Below, piece by piece: positions 35,658 through 45,972 of a DNA stretch of 64,000 nt. The position numbers were made by a program, and so were the translations under genes. Source of the DNA: Armatimonadota bacterium (GTDB lineage: Bacteria; Armatimonadota; Chthonomonadetes; Chthonomonadales; Chthonomonadaceae). Numbering within the stretch: the first letter of the stretch is position 1; the number at the start of each line of letters is the position of its first letter. The notes under the pieces are model-generated. The model had not been told where the DNA came from. It searched no databases and saw only the letters and a list, made by a program, of their open reading frames with translations. The stretch spans positions 62,001 to 126,000 of the forward strand of contig JAGWMJ010000003.1 in the NCBI GenBank assembly GCA_028871815.1, read 5' to 3'.

Positions 35658-37737
35658 CAGGTCCTCCTGGTTTTATGCGTGCGGAAGTTACAGAAAGGCG
35701 GACATTACCAAGCGCCACAGTTGGATGCCCGTAAGAAAACCGCATTGCGCGGACTGGCGTCTGCAAACGCAGGTTCGCGTCCAGCGGAACGGCAAAACGA
35801 TAACGAGGCGGCATGGCGCAGATCAACACGTACTCTCCCTCGGTCAGATCGTTCACGCTAAAGCTGCCATCCGCGTTGGAAACCACCGAGTTTACAATCC
35901 AACGGAGCGCGAATGGACGCGGGTGGTAGGGAGGAAACACCCCGAAGCGATACGGCGCCAATACGTCGCGTAACGAGCGAAACACTACCGGTTCCAGATC
36001 TGGTGGCAGCCCATTCAAGCGCACAGGAATCACGCCAACCTGGGCGCCGGCAACCGGGACACCATTCAAAAGCAGTCTACCGCTTACTTCGCCGCGATGA
36101 AATAGCGGTCTTTGCGAAGCGGTACGGCTGAGAAAACTCGCGGGCATGCCTGCCGCGCGATAATACCGTAAAGCGAGCTTCGTATCACCGAAGCGTAAAT
36201 AGAGGTCACCATACATACGTGTTGCGAAGCGGTTGAACGTTACGAATCTGTGCGGGTCACACCAGGCGTCCAGAATCGCGCGGTTGGCCGGAGTTGCTGC
36301 ACACGTGAAAAGCATCGAGCGTAGCGTCGCGCCGTCCTGCTCGGCGTGCGGCGAGTTATCCAGATCCAGGAGCAGTGCCCTCATTGCGCCTGTGTCATCG
36401 AAATGGATGGTGGCAACATTAAACAGCTGCTTGACGGCTTCCCAGGAGAGTGCTGTTTGGAACCGACGCCGCCGCAAGAACGCCATTGTGGCCGCAGCTG
36501 ATGCCAGACTGCCGCTTACGGCGTCCTCAGTAAAGCCGCTCTCCCGACACGTTATAACCGGCTGTGGGCGTCCGGTGAAAAGCAACAGGCTTCGATTGGG
36601 TTGGGCGTCACTGGCGCCAACGGCGATATGGGCGGCTGCAGCGAACGCGGCGCCGGCACCGGTCCCATCCGGCACGCCCGAAGCGGGTATTGCTGCACTG
36701 TACGGAACAGGAATGCTCCGGCGCAGTCGCCTGGTGATATCCATCCTGGAGGCCAGGTGACTCTCCGTGAACGGCTGCCGGATGGAGGCACCGGCTCCGA
36801 CACAGACAACCGCTGCAATCAGCGTGAGGAGGCGGTTGTGCAGACTCTGGCGAGGCGCCAACAGCGCCACGACAACCAAACAGATGGCCGCGGCGGTACA
36901 AAGTCCGCCGGCAAGCCACGAAAATGCAATTTGCCGCAGGTAACGCAGATTGAACGTGCCGAGCATCTGGTAATCCACTAAGAGCGGGCTGAGGCGCACT
37001 GGAGCCGAGCATGTCATCGAGAGCAGTGAGCCAAAGCCGACCACCGCGCCTACCGCGGCGGAGCGCAGCAAAGGACCGCGACGGGCGATCTGACCGGGGT
37101 CACCGAAGGCGCCAGCCGGACCAACCAGCATGCCGGCCACCGCGCCGGCCGCAAGCCAGGCGAAATCGGCGCCGCCGTGGACAGGGAATATCACGTGCGA
37201 GATGGCAGCCACAAATGCGACACTTACGGCAGAGACCAACCAAACGCCGAAAGCACCCCTGGAGATCATGAGAGCGCCGTGCACCCGGTTCGAGCCGTCT
37301 CGACCGATGGAGACCGGCCGAAAGTTAGGATTGACGGCAGCCGAAAGGGCAATAAGGGCCGCCAGCAGCCAGCAGGCATTAAAGGCGCCGCGCGCTACAG
37401 GGTTGAAATCCGCCAGCATCGCCGCAGCTTGTACGAGAGGCGACGGCCAATTCAGGAGCACCGGTACCGGCAAGCGAGGGTTAAGCTCCTGAAATGCTAG
37501 CTCGCCGCCTGGCACGAGTATGTGCGCCGCCACTGCAGTAATGAGCGTGAGCGCCAGATATGGCAGCACGCATAGAACGGCGAGAAGAATGTAGAGGGAG
37601 GTGCGTCTTCTGGCCGGCCGGCGGGTCGCACCCACAGGTGTTTTGGTGCTGTGCACCGCGATCTGCGCGTACTCAGCGATGTCTGCCTCGGCTATGCCCG
37701 AGTCGCCTCCGCCATCGTCAACGTCAGATGAGGCCAT
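35638..37737 (-). CDS. Seven-TM membrane protein with carboxypeptidase-regulatory-like tail
   Basis: Large integral membrane protein of 699 residues with no recognised family. The N-terminal half holds about seven hydrophobic helices, beginning with SLYILLAVLCVLPYLALTL, and ends near residue 330. A soluble helical part (about 330-560) follows, containing ATRMYGDLYLRFGDTKLALR. The C-terminus (about 570-680) resembles a carboxypeptidase-regulatory/Ig-like domain: SGRLLLNGVPVAGAQVGV and NADGSFSVNDLTEGEYVLI. ATG 37737 was chosen over TTG 37761; both overlap the RDD gene. It lies in one operon with zwf, the RDD gene and IMPase. Confidence 0.6.
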   Translation of the reverse strand: MASSDVDDGGGDSGIAEADIAEYAQIAVHSTKTPVGATRRPARRRTSLYILLAVLCVLPYLALTLITAVAAHILVPGGELAFQELNPRLPVPVLLNWPSPLVQAAAMLADFNPVARGAFNACWLLAALIALSAAVNPNFRPVSIGRDGSNRVHGALMISRGAFGVWLVSAVSVAFVAAISHVIFPVHGGADFAWLAAGAVAGMLVGPAGAFGDPGQIARRGPLLRSAAVGAVVGFGSLLSMTCSAPVRLSPLLVDYQMLGTFNLRYLRQIAFSWLAGGLCTAAAICLVVVALLAPRQSLHNRLLTLIAAVVCVGAGASIRQPFTESHLASRMDITRRLRRSIPVPYSAAIPASGVPDGTGAGAAFAAAAHIAVGASDAQPNRSLLLFTGRPQPVITCRESGFTEDAVSGSLASAAATMAFLRRRRFQTALSWEAVKQLFNVATIHFDDTGAMRALLLDLDNSPHAEQDGATLRSMLFTCAATPANRAILDAWCDPHRFVTFNRFATRMYGDLYLRFGDTKLALRYYRAAGMPASFLSRTASQRPLFHRGEVSGRLLLNGVPVAGAQVGVIPVRLNGLPPDLEPVVFRSLRDVLAPYRFGVFPPYHPRPFALRWIVNSVVSNADGSFSVNDLTEGEYVLICAMPPRYRFAVPLDANLRLQTPVRAMRFSYGHPTVALGNVRLSVTSARIKPGGPDAAGPR

Positions 37738-38530
37738 GCAGTTTGGCCCATTGCCATTCAATCGCTGCCAACACGCTAAAGTAATCGAGCTGGCATGTCA
37801 ATGGCGGCGTGATCTCCAGCTTCCTCACGATCGGTACAGCAATGCGCGCCGCAGAAGCAGCGCGCGCAGGCAGCGTGAGGTCGGCGGCTTTGCGCACGAA
37901 TTGCCGGATTTGGCGGTACTCGATTGGCGTCAGCCGCTCCAGATGATGCACGTAGGGCGTCATCGCGGCGACCGCAGCTTCCGGACGTTCGGGCCGCATC
38001 CAGCTTCCGCTGCCGACCGACCTATCGGCCACTACAACGGTCCCTGCCGCGAAGTCGCCAATACGCTGATTGGCACTGCTGAACCACATTGCCGCAAGCG
38101 CCGGCGTGCCGCTGAGTATCAGTACGGAACCCCCGGGCAAGTTCAGTATGCCGAAATCGACAAAGCGCAGCAGATTGCGAATCGTGCTGGAGAGGAAATC
38201 GATCCGGCCGCCACTGCGACGCATTGCCCGGAGGTGAAAGAGTCGCTTTCCGGGAGTAACGCCGGACCACAACATCTCGAAAAAAATGCCGTACCCAAGC
38301 AAGACGGCGTAGATCAAAATGAAAGTCAGGGCAGCGCCAAAATTGGCCAGAAACGCAAAATAGCCAACGGACGCCCCAACGATCAGCCGTATTGCTGCCA
38401 CAATCACCATACAAAGCAGCACCTCGATGATGAAGTCGATGATGAAAGCCGCAAGCCGCGACACGAATCCGGCCGCATCGTAAACAACCGGCACATATTC
38501 GGCAGTGAGTATCTCAACGGTCCGCGGCAT
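37724..38530 (-). CDS. RDD family membrane protein
   Basis: Integral membrane protein of 268 residues. The RDD domain spans about 18-160: VSRLAAFIIDFIIEVLLCMV, MLWSGVTPGKRLFHLRAM and FSSANQRIGDFAAGTVVV show the conserved Arg/Asp pattern. A soluble C-terminal region (PYVHHLERLTPIEYRQIRQF onward) is extra. RDD proteins are of uncertain function; some act in ion transport. ATG 38530 shares its A with the zwf stop (TAATG), and the end overlaps the next membrane protein. The reading frame is open to 38695 but inside zwf. Confidence 0.85.
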   Translation of the reverse strand: MPRTVEILTAEYVPVVYDAAGFVSRLAAFIIDFIIEVLLCMVIVAAIRLIVGASVGYFAFLANFGAALTFILIYAVLLGYGIFFEMLWSGVTPGKRLFHLRAMRRSGGRIDFLSSTIRNLLRFVDFGILNLPGGSVLILSGTPALAAMWFSSANQRIGDFAAGTVVVADRSVGSGSWMRPERPEAAVAAMTPYVHHLERLTPIEYRQIRQFVRKAADLTLPARAASAARIAVPIVRKLEITPPLTCQLDYFSVLAAIEWQWAKLHGLI

Positions 38531-40134
38531 TAACGGGCTGGGGCGGGCGCCGGATTGTTGCGCCAAGCGCGTCCATCGCGGCGCAAGAGTTCCTCCGACT
38601 GCTCCGGGCCCCACGAGCCTGCGGCATAGTTCGGAAATGGCTGAAAAGGCCTTGACGCGCTCCATACGTCCATAATCGGCTGCAGTACCGCCCATGCGGT
38701 CTCTACGGCGTCGTCCCGGTTAAAAAGGGTAGGGTCGCCGTGCATCGCATCTAGAAGCAGCGTCTCGTAGGCCGTAGCGCGCTGCGCCTTGAACGCCGTG
38801 GCATAGCTGAAGTTCATCTCCACCTGCCGGAGGTGCATGGTTGGTCCCGGCAGTTTGGCCCCGAAATGAAGCGATATCCCTTCATCCGGGTAGATCCGGA
38901 TCACGATGTGGTTCGGTTCGATCACATCCTCCGGACTGAACTGAAAAAACAAGCTTGGCACGCGCTTGAACTGAATGGCAATCTCCGTCGTCTTGGAGCG
39001 CAGCCGCTTTCCGGAGCGCAGATAGAACGGCACATCGGCCCAGCGCCAGTTGTCCACACACAGCTTCAGCGCCACAAACGTCTCCGTGTAGGACGTAGGT
39101 GAAACACCATCCTCCTGTCGGTAACCGCTTGCAACACCACCGTCGATATTGCCAGGACCGTACTGTCCGCGAACCACGATGTCGGTCAGGCTCTCCGGAT
39201 TGATTGGCACGATGGAGCGCAGGACGTCGGCCTTGCGATCCCGCACGCTCGAGCCGGCATATCGCACAGGCGGCTCCATGGCAACTGTAGAGAGCAACTG
39301 CAGCAGGTGGTTCTGAAACATGTCGCGCAGGCAGCCGGCTTCCTCATAGTAGGCCGCCCGGTGTTCCACACCGAGTGTTTCGGCTGCCGTAATCTGCACG
39401 TGGTCGATGTACTGCCGATTCCATATCGGTTCGATCACGGTATTGGCGAACCGGAACGCCAAAATGTTCTGCACGGTCTCTTTGCCGAGGTAGTGATCGA
39501 TGCGGTAGATCTGCTCCTCGTCGAGAACGGTATGAATGTCCTGGTTGAGCTTCTCGGCTGTCGCCAGGTCGTGGCCGAATGGCTTTTCGATAATCACCCG
39601 GGTCCAGCCGTTGCCGCTGGAGATGCCTTTTTGCACCAGGTTATGCTCACCCAGGCGGGCAACTATATCTCCGTAAAAGCTCGGCGGAGTCGCCAGGTAG
39701 AACAACCGGTTTGGCGCATCCCCGTGTGCCTTTTCTATCTCTTCCAGCTTGGCCGACAGTGCCTCATATCCGGCAGCGCCCTCGAAATCTGCGGTGATGT
39801 AGTGAAGTGAGTTGATGAACGCGCTGCAGACGGCTTCATCGTATGTATCGGCCTCGTCGCTGCTGCGGATTGCTTCCTCCATCGCTTCCCGAAACGTCCG
39901 GTCCTCCATCGGCGACACGGCGAATCCGATCACCGCGCATCGTTCGGGGAGCATATGCGCGCAGGAGAGGTTGTAGAGCGCAGGGATCAGTTTCCGGTGT
40001 GTCAGGTCGCCGGAAGCGCCAAAGATAACGAGCGTGCATGGGTCCGATGGGCGCTCCAGGATCGAGCCGCCCTGCGCGGTACCGGCCGCTGCGCGAGCGT
40101 CGACCACGGCAGGAGCAGATTCCGAAGTAGTCAT
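38530..40134 (-). CDS. zwf: Glucose-6-phosphate 1-dehydrogenase
   Basis: First enzyme of the oxidative pentose phosphate pathway, making NADPH and 6-phosphogluconolactone; 534 residues, slightly long because of a ~30-residue N-terminal extension. NADP-binding [16 protein letters not shown] is at about 38-53, the substrate motif [13 protein letters not shown] near 210, and [14 protein letters not shown] is present. GGAAGG precedes the ATG. It heads the operon zwf-RDD-membrane protein-IMPase. Neither gnd nor pgl is nearby. Confidence 0.96.
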   Translation of the reverse strand: MTTSESAPAVVDARAAAGTAQGGSILERPSDPCTLVIFGASGDLTHRKLIPALYNLSCAHMLPERCAVIGFAVSPMEDRTFREAMEEAIRSSDEADTYDEAVCSAFINSLHYITADFEGAAGYEALSAKLEEIEKAHGDAPNRLFYLATPPSFYGDIVARLGEHNLVQKGISSGNGWTRVIIEKPFGHDLATAEKLNQDIHTVLDEEQIYRIDHYLGKETVQNILAFRFANTVIEPIWNRQYIDHVQITAAETLGVEHRAAYYEEAGCLRDMFQNHLLQLLSTVAMEPPVRYAGSSVRDRKADVLRSIVPINPESLTDIVVRGQYGPGNIDGGVASGYRQEDGVSPTSYTETFVALKLCVDNWRWADVPFYLRSGKRLRSKTTEIAIQFKRVPSLFFQFSPEDVIEPNHIVIRIYPDEGISLHFGAKLPGPTMHLRQVEMNFSYATAFKAQRATAYETLLLDAMHGDPTLFNRDDAVETAWAVLQPIMDVWSASRPFQPFPNYAAGSWGPEQSEELLRRDGRAWRNNPAPAPAR

Positions 40135-40194
40135 CGATTGATCAACCTTCCATTTGTTCTGTAAACTCTGTAACGCGATATCGCCGGGTCCATT

Positions 40195-40803
40195 TTACGG
40201 TTGCCCCGCATGCACAGATGCCGCCGCCGGCCGCCGCAGCCACGGAGTCATCGACATGACCTCCAGAAACGCTGTTCTGGCGCCGATCGCGAGGTGCTTA
40301 GGCGTTGACGCATCCACGTGGACTGCGTTGGCTGCATCGTTTCGCGGAAGTCCCAGTTCGGACCGCTGTTGGCCAGGCGGGACAAACAGCTTGCGCAGCT
40401 TCCACGTATCGAACCGCAGGACGCGATTTGACCGCGTGTGCTGCAGAAGAGCGATTTCCATGCGTTCCGCCGGGTGTGCCGGGTGAAGGAACTCCTCCGG
40501 GGCGCCACTCAGCCATCGCAACATCTGAAGCAGGCCATCGCCCTTCGCCGTACGACGCGAACCAGCGCTCAGAATGGTAAAACCGCTCAGCCTATGGCCA
40601 CCTGGCGCCTTCGTGTCGCTGTTCATTGCCGCGGCAGTCTGCGCCCATGACAAACCACCGGCCTGCGGGTCGGTGTCGATCGCAACAAGCAACGCCGACA
40701 GCCTGAATGCCGCTGGATCGCTCTGCGGCACGGCAACGCCTGGCCGCCCAAAGCTCCATGATTTCTTCTCGGTTGCGGTCAATCTTGCATCTTCCGGGTT
40801 CAT
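40195..40803 (-). CDS. Putative HTH-type regulatory protein
   Basis: Protein of 202 residues, no established name. The central region GGLSWAQTAAAMN through ILSAGSRRTAKGDGLLQMLRWLSGAPEEFL has the layout of a Cro/XRE-like helix-turn-helix found in many short bacterial regulators. The first 40 and last 90 residues are unremarkable and basic. It is divergent from the XRE-TPR regulator at 40903, sharing a 99-bp spacer. A TATTAT box lies only 8 bases before its ATG, so its message could be nearly leaderless. DNA binding is inference from the HTH pattern. Confidence 0.6.
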   Translation of the reverse strand: MNPEDARLTATEKKSWSFGRPGVAVPQSDPAAFRLSALLVAIDTDPQAGGLSWAQTAAAMNSDTKAPGGHRLSGFTILSAGSRRTAKGDGLLQMLRWLSGAPEEFLHPAHPAERMEIALLQHTRSNRVLRFDTWKLRKLFVPPGQQRSELGLPRNDAANAVHVDASTPKHLAIGARTAFLEVMSMTPWLRRPAAASVHAGQP

Positions 40804-40810
40804 ATGGTAC

Positions 40811-40816
40811 TATAAT
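40811..40816 (+). promoter_or_regulatory. Overlapping divergent -10 boxes
   Basis: A consensus TATAAT (40811-40816) reads toward the XRE-TPR regulator gene, and TATTAT on the minus strand (40812-40817) reads toward the HTH-like gene. TTGCAT at 40785-40790 is a possible plus-strand -35 but with a long 20-bp spacer. The overlapping boxes would make the two promoters mutually exclusive. Confidence 0.4.
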
Positions 40817-40902
40817 AATCGCCAGCCAGCGCTTTTACGATCCCCCTGTCGTAAGCCACCCCCCTTTGCCCCCAGGCAAGCGCTGAAGCGGCTCGCCGCA
40901 CT

Positions 40903-42681
40903 ATGGATCTTTCTACGCGTTCGGGCAGGCGTGAGCAGGGGCTGCGCATTCAGGGAGCGATTGAGCGCGCCGGCATGTCGGCTGAAGAGTTGGCGGGCCG
41001 CGTCGGTTGCTCTCGAGCGCTTGTTTACCAGTATCTCTCCGGGGCCACTCTGGCTCAGCCCGATCGGCTGCAGCGGATTGCGTCGGTATGTGGCGTTGAC
41101 CTGGCCCTCTTTTATCAGGATGACGGCCCAGACGTGCGCCGAACTCCGCCGCCCGATGTTGAAGATCGGTTGCGCTCCAGCCTGGAAGCCCTGGAAGCAC
41201 TCGCACAAGCGCAGCAGTCGCCTGCAGACCTCCACGCGGCAGCATCCGCCTGCCAACAGGCTCTCACACTGGCCCAGCAGCTGAACGATACAGGCGCCCG
41301 CATTCGCGCCTTCCACAGGCTTGGCGCCACCCGGCTCGCTCTGGCCGAATACCCGGAAGCTGTGGAGGCACTTTCGCAGGCCGTTTCGCTCTCCGCATCG
41401 TCCGGCGACGCCGGCGCTGAGATCGCGGCGCGCCAGTGCCTGGGAGCCGCGCTTATCTCGCTTGGTCGGGACGCTGACGCCGAGGCGGAGTTTGTGCGCA
41501 CCTCTGCGGGTCCGACCGTAAGCGGGCGTTGGCGCGGCACGCTGTCGCTCGGCGGAATTGCAGAGATGCGTGGCGACTATGCTACGGCAATGGCTCGCTT
41601 CGACGACGTAGCGGCGATGCTCGAAGACGCAGCGACCGCGGGCGAGCTTTCGGCCGCGGAACTGGCAACCGGCCTTCTGTACGTGAACATGAACCGCACG
41701 AATGTCTATCTGGATGGCGGTGACTTTGAAGGCGCGCGAACACTGGCTCAACAGTGCCTCGTGGATGCAGAATCGCTCGGCATTGCTGCCCAGGGACTGG
41801 AGGCGCGGTTCAACCTCGCATGGTGCGATTTCGCCACCGGGACGCTGGCCGATTCGTGGCGTGGGCTATTGGCTTTGCGGCAGCTGGCACGCTTTCTGGG
41901 AGATGGTGGTCGGGAGGCGTTTGCCAACGCCTGGCTTGCAATTCTGCTCAGCGCCGCTGGTGACGCCGATGCTTCGGTCACATGTGGCAAGGAGGGGCTG
42001 GCGCAAGCATTGGCTACCGGAGATCGGCGCGCCGAACTGTATGCCCAGTTGGGACTTGCCGATTCCTACTCGGCGGATGTGCGAAGGCGTAACGAAGCCC
42101 GGTACCATGCTACGCAGGCGCTTGCGGTAACCGTGTCGCAGCGTCAAGAGCGAGGCGAGATCGAGTGTCGCTTGCGGCTAGCTCGACTTGCCGCGCTGGA
42201 GGCCAATCGTGCGGACCTCGAGCACCAGGCCAGCCTGGCACTGGCCGCAGCCCATCGATTGGGAGCTCGCCATCTGGAATGCATCGCGATGGTTTGGTCA
42301 GGAAATAGCCGGCTTGCGGCGTCGGATGTGCCGGAAGCCGAGCGCCTTGGTGCATCGGCTAATGACCTGGCCCGAGAGATCGGTTCTGCGGAGGGTATCT
42401 GGCGCAGCCACTCACTGCTTGCCGCCTCTGCAGCCCGGCGCGGAGACACTACTGCCCAGGAGCAGCACCTGCGCAGCAGCGTCGATATGCTGGAGTCGCT
42501 GCGCGCACAACTCCGTATTGCCGGTCTGCCGGATACACTGATGGAGAATGGGGAGTGTCTCACAGTCTACGCTGAGCTGCTTGCAGTTCTGCGGGCAGCC
42601 GGCAGAGACGATGCCGTTGCGGAACTGCTGGAACTGGCCGCGTGGCCGCCACTTGCGGATGAGCCGGGCGCGATACGCTGA
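40903..42681 (+). CDS. XRE-type transcriptional regulator with TPR domain
   Basis: Protein of 592 residues. An N-terminal helix-turn-helix at about residues 15-70 (RIQGAIERAGMSAEELAGRV, GCSRALVYQYLSGATLAQPD) is of the XRE class. The rest is a long run of helical TPR-like repeats, for example AFHRLGATRLALAEYPEAVE and ARFNLAWCDFATGTLADSW. Such proteins sense a ligand or peptide with the TPR part. It is divergent from the HTH-like gene 40195-40803, and followed 49 bp later by a lipoprotein gene. No Shine-Dalgarno site precedes ATG 40903. Confidence 0.85.
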   Translation: MDLSTRSGRREQGLRIQGAIERAGMSAEELAGRVGCSRALVYQYLSGATLAQPDRLQRIASVCGVDLALFYQDDGPDVRRTPPPDVEDRLRSSLEALEALAQAQQSPADLHAAASACQQALTLAQQLNDTGARIRAFHRLGATRLALAEYPEAVEALSQAVSLSASSGDAGAEIAARQCLGAALISLGRDADAEAEFVRTSAGPTVSGRWRGTLSLGGIAEMRGDYATAMARFDDVAAMLEDAATAGELSAAELATGLLYVNMNRTNVYLDGGDFEGARTLAQQCLVDAESLGIAAQGLEARFNLAWCDFATGTLADSWRGLLALRQLARFLGDGGREAFANAWLAILLSAAGDADASVTCGKEGLAQALATGDRRAELYAQLGLADSYSADVRRRNEARYHATQALAVTVSQRQERGEIECRLRLARLAALEANRADLEHQASLALAAAHRLGARHLECIAMVWSGNSRLAASDVPEAERLGASANDLAREIGSAEGIWRSHSLLAASAARRGDTTAQEQHLRSSVDMLESLRAQLRIAGLPDTLMENGECLTVYAELLAVLRAAGRDDAVAELLELAAWPPLADEPGAIR

Positions 42682-42730
42682 CTTCCAAAGCCTGGCATAA
42701 CGAATTTCGATTTCACAACGTCACAACAAC

Positions 42731-43477
42731 ATGACGAAACCTCCGACCCTTCGCCAGGCTCGCGCTCCACGCGTCGAGCGTATGATTGCCATCGCCGTCG
42801 CCATGTTGCCGTTCGTCGTCTCCGGATGCGGCGGCAGTTCAGGGTTCACGGGAGGCAGCTTTCCGCCGGCGCTGGTTGGCCGCGTCGTGGATGCAACCTC
42901 GCCGGTACAAAAGCCGATACCCGGCGCTTCCGTGGTGATTACTGCCGTTCCCCAGTCCGGACGGGCCGTCAATCTGAGCGAGGTTACCAACGCTACCGGG
43001 TCGTTCTACTTCCCGCGGGTTGACCTGGGAGCAGCAACGGGCGCTGTTACCGTGTCAATAACCCCGCCAACCAACGCATACCGGCCGGAGCAGGTCTCAT
43101 TTGTCATGCAGCAGTCGATCAATGGCGATCTGCTAGTCTGTCTGGATCCCTCCGTCGGCGGCCACACCGGCGCAAGCCTCGCACTGCCCGTTGAGTCGTT
43201 CAAGGTTGGCCAGACCGCCTCGCTCAACGCGCAACTTCTCGATGCGGCCGGTAAGGCGGTAGCCGTTCAGCCGACCGTGCTTGCACTCGGCAACCTTGGT
43301 GTTGTCAACCCAGACGGAACGTTTACGGCCATCGCAAGCGGATCCGGCGTCGTCGCTGTGTTCTGGTACGCCTTGCCGCCTGTTACTCAGGCGATTACCG
43401 TTACCGAACCGCCCGTGAGCACTGCGCCATCCGGTGGCGCCACCGGTGCCTCCAGCGGTGGAACCACCACGAAATGA
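42731..43477 (+). CDS. Lipoprotein with carboxypeptidase-regulatory/Ig-like domains
   Basis: Probable surface lipoprotein of 248 residues. A basic N-terminus ([10 protein letters not shown]) and hydrophobic [18 protein letters not shown] give a lipobox SGC near residue 33. Residues about 45-120 resemble a carboxypeptidase-regulatory-like fold ([35 protein letters not shown]), and about 150-225 a Big-type Ig domain ([20 protein letters not shown]). The end is a Ser/Gly/Thr-rich tail. Its stop overlaps the mnmG start by 4 bp, an odd pairing of a surface protein with a tRNA-modification enzyme. Ligand unknown. Confidence 0.75.
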   Translation: MTKPPTLRQARAPRVERMIAIAVAMLPFVVSGCGGSSGFTGGSFPPALVGRVVDATSPVQKPIPGASVVITAVPQSGRAVNLSEVTNATGSFYFPRVDLGAATGAVTVSITPPTNAYRPEQVSFVMQQSINGDLLVCLDPSVGGHTGASLALPVESFKVGQTASLNAQLLDAAGKAVAVQPTVLALGNLGVVNPDGTFTAIASGSGVVAVFWYALPPVTQAITVTEPPVSTAPSGGATGASSGGTTTK

Positions 43478-45399
43478 GGCGGCCGCCAGGGTTCCAGGTG
43501 GTCGTGATCGGGGGCGGGCATGCGGGCTGTGAAGCTGCGCTGGCAGCCGCACGGTTGGGATGCCATACAGCCTTGTTGACGCTGGACCCGCAACGGATCG
43601 CCCACCTGCCCTGCAACTGCTCGATTGGTGGCCCGGCCAAAGGGCATCTTGTGCGGGAGATCGATGCGCTTGGTGGGGCCATGGCGCTTGCCACCGATGA
43701 CAGCCTGACGCATATCCGATATGTAGGCACTGGGAAGGGCCCTGCAGTGCAGACACTGCGCGCTCACGTGGATAAGGAGCAGTACCCTGCCGCCATGCGG
43801 CGCCTGATAGACGCCGAGCCCAACATCACCCTGATCGTAGGCCAGGCCATGGACCTGGCGGTTAGTCACACTTCCGCAGGCGTGCCGCGTGTTGACGGTG
43901 TTATCACGGAACGTGGCGATACCATTCGCTGTGGACGGATTGTGATTACCACGGGAACTTTCCTGAACGGGCTGATGCACTGTGGCGCCGTTCAAACTCA
44001 AGGAGGCAGGCTCGGGGAGGCGCCGAGCATTGGGCTCTCGGCCGCGCTGCAGCGGCTCGGCCTGAAAATGGGCCGCTTCAAAACCGGAACCACTCCGCGG
44101 GTTCGCCACAGCACGGTGGACTATCTGGGCCTCACGTGCTTGCCCGCCGAGGAGTGCGCGCCATTCTCGTTCCTCTGTGAAAAGCTCATCGGTCGTCGCC
44201 CGCTGCTGCCTTGCTTTGAGACGCACACGACCAGCGTCACGCACGACTTCGTGAGGGAGAACCTGCACCTCAGCGCCATGTATTCCGGTGCGATCCACGG
44301 TATCGGTCCGCGCAACTGTCCGAGCATCGAGGACAAGGTTGCTCGCTTTGCCGATAAGGAGTCGCACCCCATATTTCTGGAGCGCGAGACGTGGGATGGC
44401 GAGAGCATCTACGTACAGGGAATATCCACCAGTCTGCCACACGACGTTCAGCGGGCCTTACTGACAACTATACCGGGACTGGCGCACGCCGAGATGCTGC
44501 GGCCCGGGTACGCGGTGGAGTACGATGTCGTTTTTCCAGATCAACTCCAGAGCACGCTGGAGGCACACGACATTGGCGGCCTCTATCTGGCGGGACAGAT
44601 CAATGGCACCTCCGGCTATGAGGAGGCAGCTGCTCAGGGACTGGTGGCCGGCATCAACGCCGGTCTGGCTGCTCGTGGCGACAGCCCGCTCATACTGGAC
44701 CGGCAATCGGGCTATATCGGCGTACTGATCGATGACCTGGTGACGCGTGGCGTTACCGATCCGTATCGTATGATGACCTCGCGCGCCGAGCATCGGCTCA
44801 CCATGCGGCATGGTAATGCCGATGAACGCCTTACCCCTGTTGGCCGCACAATCGGTCTGGTTTGCGACGCGCGTTGGAGCAGGTACCAGCAGCGGAAGGC
44901 GGCGATCGAGCAACTTGAGCACCACTGCAATACGCATTGGGTTACGGGCACGCACAGTGCGCTTTTGGATACTTTGCCTACCTCGCCGGTGAACGGAAGG
45001 CGCACATCGCTCACGGAGCTTCTTCGGCGGCCCGAGGTCTCGATGGACGATCTGCAGGCAATCTCCGAAGCAGCTGGCTGGCCATGGCCAGGCTGCAGCG
45101 TCGCCGGCGCAGCGGATGAAGTGGAAACACGGGTCAAGTACGAGGGCTACATTGTTCGGCAGCGCCGGCAGATTGATCAAATGGCCCGACTGGAGCAGGT
45201 GATCATACCCGCGAGCATCGTGTTCAACGAGGTGCCTTCCCTCTCGCTCGAAGCACGCGAAAAGCTGACACGCATCCGGCCCGTTTCGCTGGGACAAGCA
45301 GCGCGTATACCCGGGATGCGACCCGGTGATCTGCAGTTGTTGCGTTTGGCGATTGAGCGCTCACACCGAGTTGCGGCGCTGGAGCCTGCCAACGCGTGA
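43474..45399 (+). CDS. mnmG: tRNA uridine 5-carboxymethylaminomethyl modification enzyme MnmG
   Basis: FAD-dependent partner of MnmE in wobble-uridine modification, 641 residues, the normal length. FAD-binding [20 protein letters not shown] is at about 9-28, [21 protein letters not shown] follows, and [20 protein letters not shown] and [20 protein letters not shown] are conserved. The helical C-terminus ends in [17 protein letters not shown]. The start ATG overlaps the stop of the preceding lipoprotein gene (ATGA). mnmE is at 30797-32218 on the opposite strand. Confidence 0.96.
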   Translation: MRRPPGFQVVVIGGGHAGCEAALAAARLGCHTALLTLDPQRIAHLPCNCSIGGPAKGHLVREIDALGGAMALATDDSLTHIRYVGTGKGPAVQTLRAHVDKEQYPAAMRRLIDAEPNITLIVGQAMDLAVSHTSAGVPRVDGVITERGDTIRCGRIVITTGTFLNGLMHCGAVQTQGGRLGEAPSIGLSAALQRLGLKMGRFKTGTTPRVRHSTVDYLGLTCLPAEECAPFSFLCEKLIGRRPLLPCFETHTTSVTHDFVRENLHLSAMYSGAIHGIGPRNCPSIEDKVARFADKESHPIFLERETWDGESIYVQGISTSLPHDVQRALLTTIPGLAHAEMLRPGYAVEYDVVFPDQLQSTLEAHDIGGLYLAGQINGTSGYEEAAAQGLVAGINAGLAARGDSPLILDRQSGYIGVLIDDLVTRGVTDPYRMMTSRAEHRLTMRHGNADERLTPVGRTIGLVCDARWSRYQQRKAAIEQLEHHCNTHWVTGTHSALLDTLPTSPVNGRRTSLTELLRRPEVSMDDLQAISEAAGWPWPGCSVAGAADEVETRVKYEGYIVRQRRQIDQMARLEQVIIPASIVFNEVPSLSLEAREKLTRIRPVSLGQAARIPGMRPGDLQLLRLAIERSHRVAALEPANA

Positions 45400-45502
45400 G
45401 CCGCATAGACGCGCAAAAACCGCAATCACACACGTAACCACAGTGATGGGATGCCGAGCCGGATAGATTCACAAAACGTGAGCTAGCACCGGTCGATGGA
45501 AC

Positions 45503-45952
45503 TCAGTCGGCGGCATCTTGCTCCCCGCCGACAGGCTTGATCGCCGCGAATAAGGCCCTTAACTCGGCCGGAAACCGTACCGTAAGGCCGGCATGGTCCA
45601 ACAAAACCTGCCGCGTCTCGCCCACGGCCAGGGTTTCGGTACCTCGATGTACGCTGTACTCAAACTTGACGATGCGGCTCGTTACCTCGGCGACGATCAC
45701 GCGAACAACCAGCTCGTCGTCATAACGCGCCGGCTTCATGTAGCGGCACCGCGCTTCAACCACCGGCATCGAGTATCCAGCGGCTTCCAGCGCACTGTAG
45801 TTCAGCGCGTTCACGCGGCAGAATTCGCTGCGGGCCGCCTCAAACCAGATGAAGTAGTTCGCATGGTGCGCTACACGCATCTGGTCGGTCTCCGCATAAC
45901 GCACCCGCAGCGGCCATTCCGCCGGCGCAGACTCCGGCATGGCGCCCACCAT
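45503..45952 (-). CDS. Acyl-CoA thioesterase, YbgC/FadM family
   Basis: Hotdog-fold thioesterase of 149 residues. RVRYAETDQMRVAHHANYFIW contains the catalytic Asp of the YbgC/4-hydroxybenzoyl-CoA-thioesterase family; ARCRYMKPARYDDELVVRV and SRIVKFEYSVHR are typical. YbgC often belongs to the Tol-Pal system, but no tol genes are adjacent. It is 20 bp after the end of the HEAT-repeat gene, in the same direction. ATG 45952 or 45940 could be the start. Confidence 0.88.
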   Translation of the reverse strand: MVGAMPESAPAEWPLRVRYAETDQMRVAHHANYFIWFEAARSEFCRVNALNYSALEAAGYSMPVVEARCRYMKPARYDDELVVRVIVAEVTSRIVKFEYSVHRGTETLAVGETRQVLLDHAGLTVRFPAELRALFAAIKPVGGEQDAAD

Positions 45953-45972
45953 TCGGTTACGCTTATCGGCCG

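Noticed and set aside
37601-38533. Plus-strand ORF opposite the RDD gene
   Set aside because: It is Arg/His-rich with no motifs, as expected for a shadow frame.
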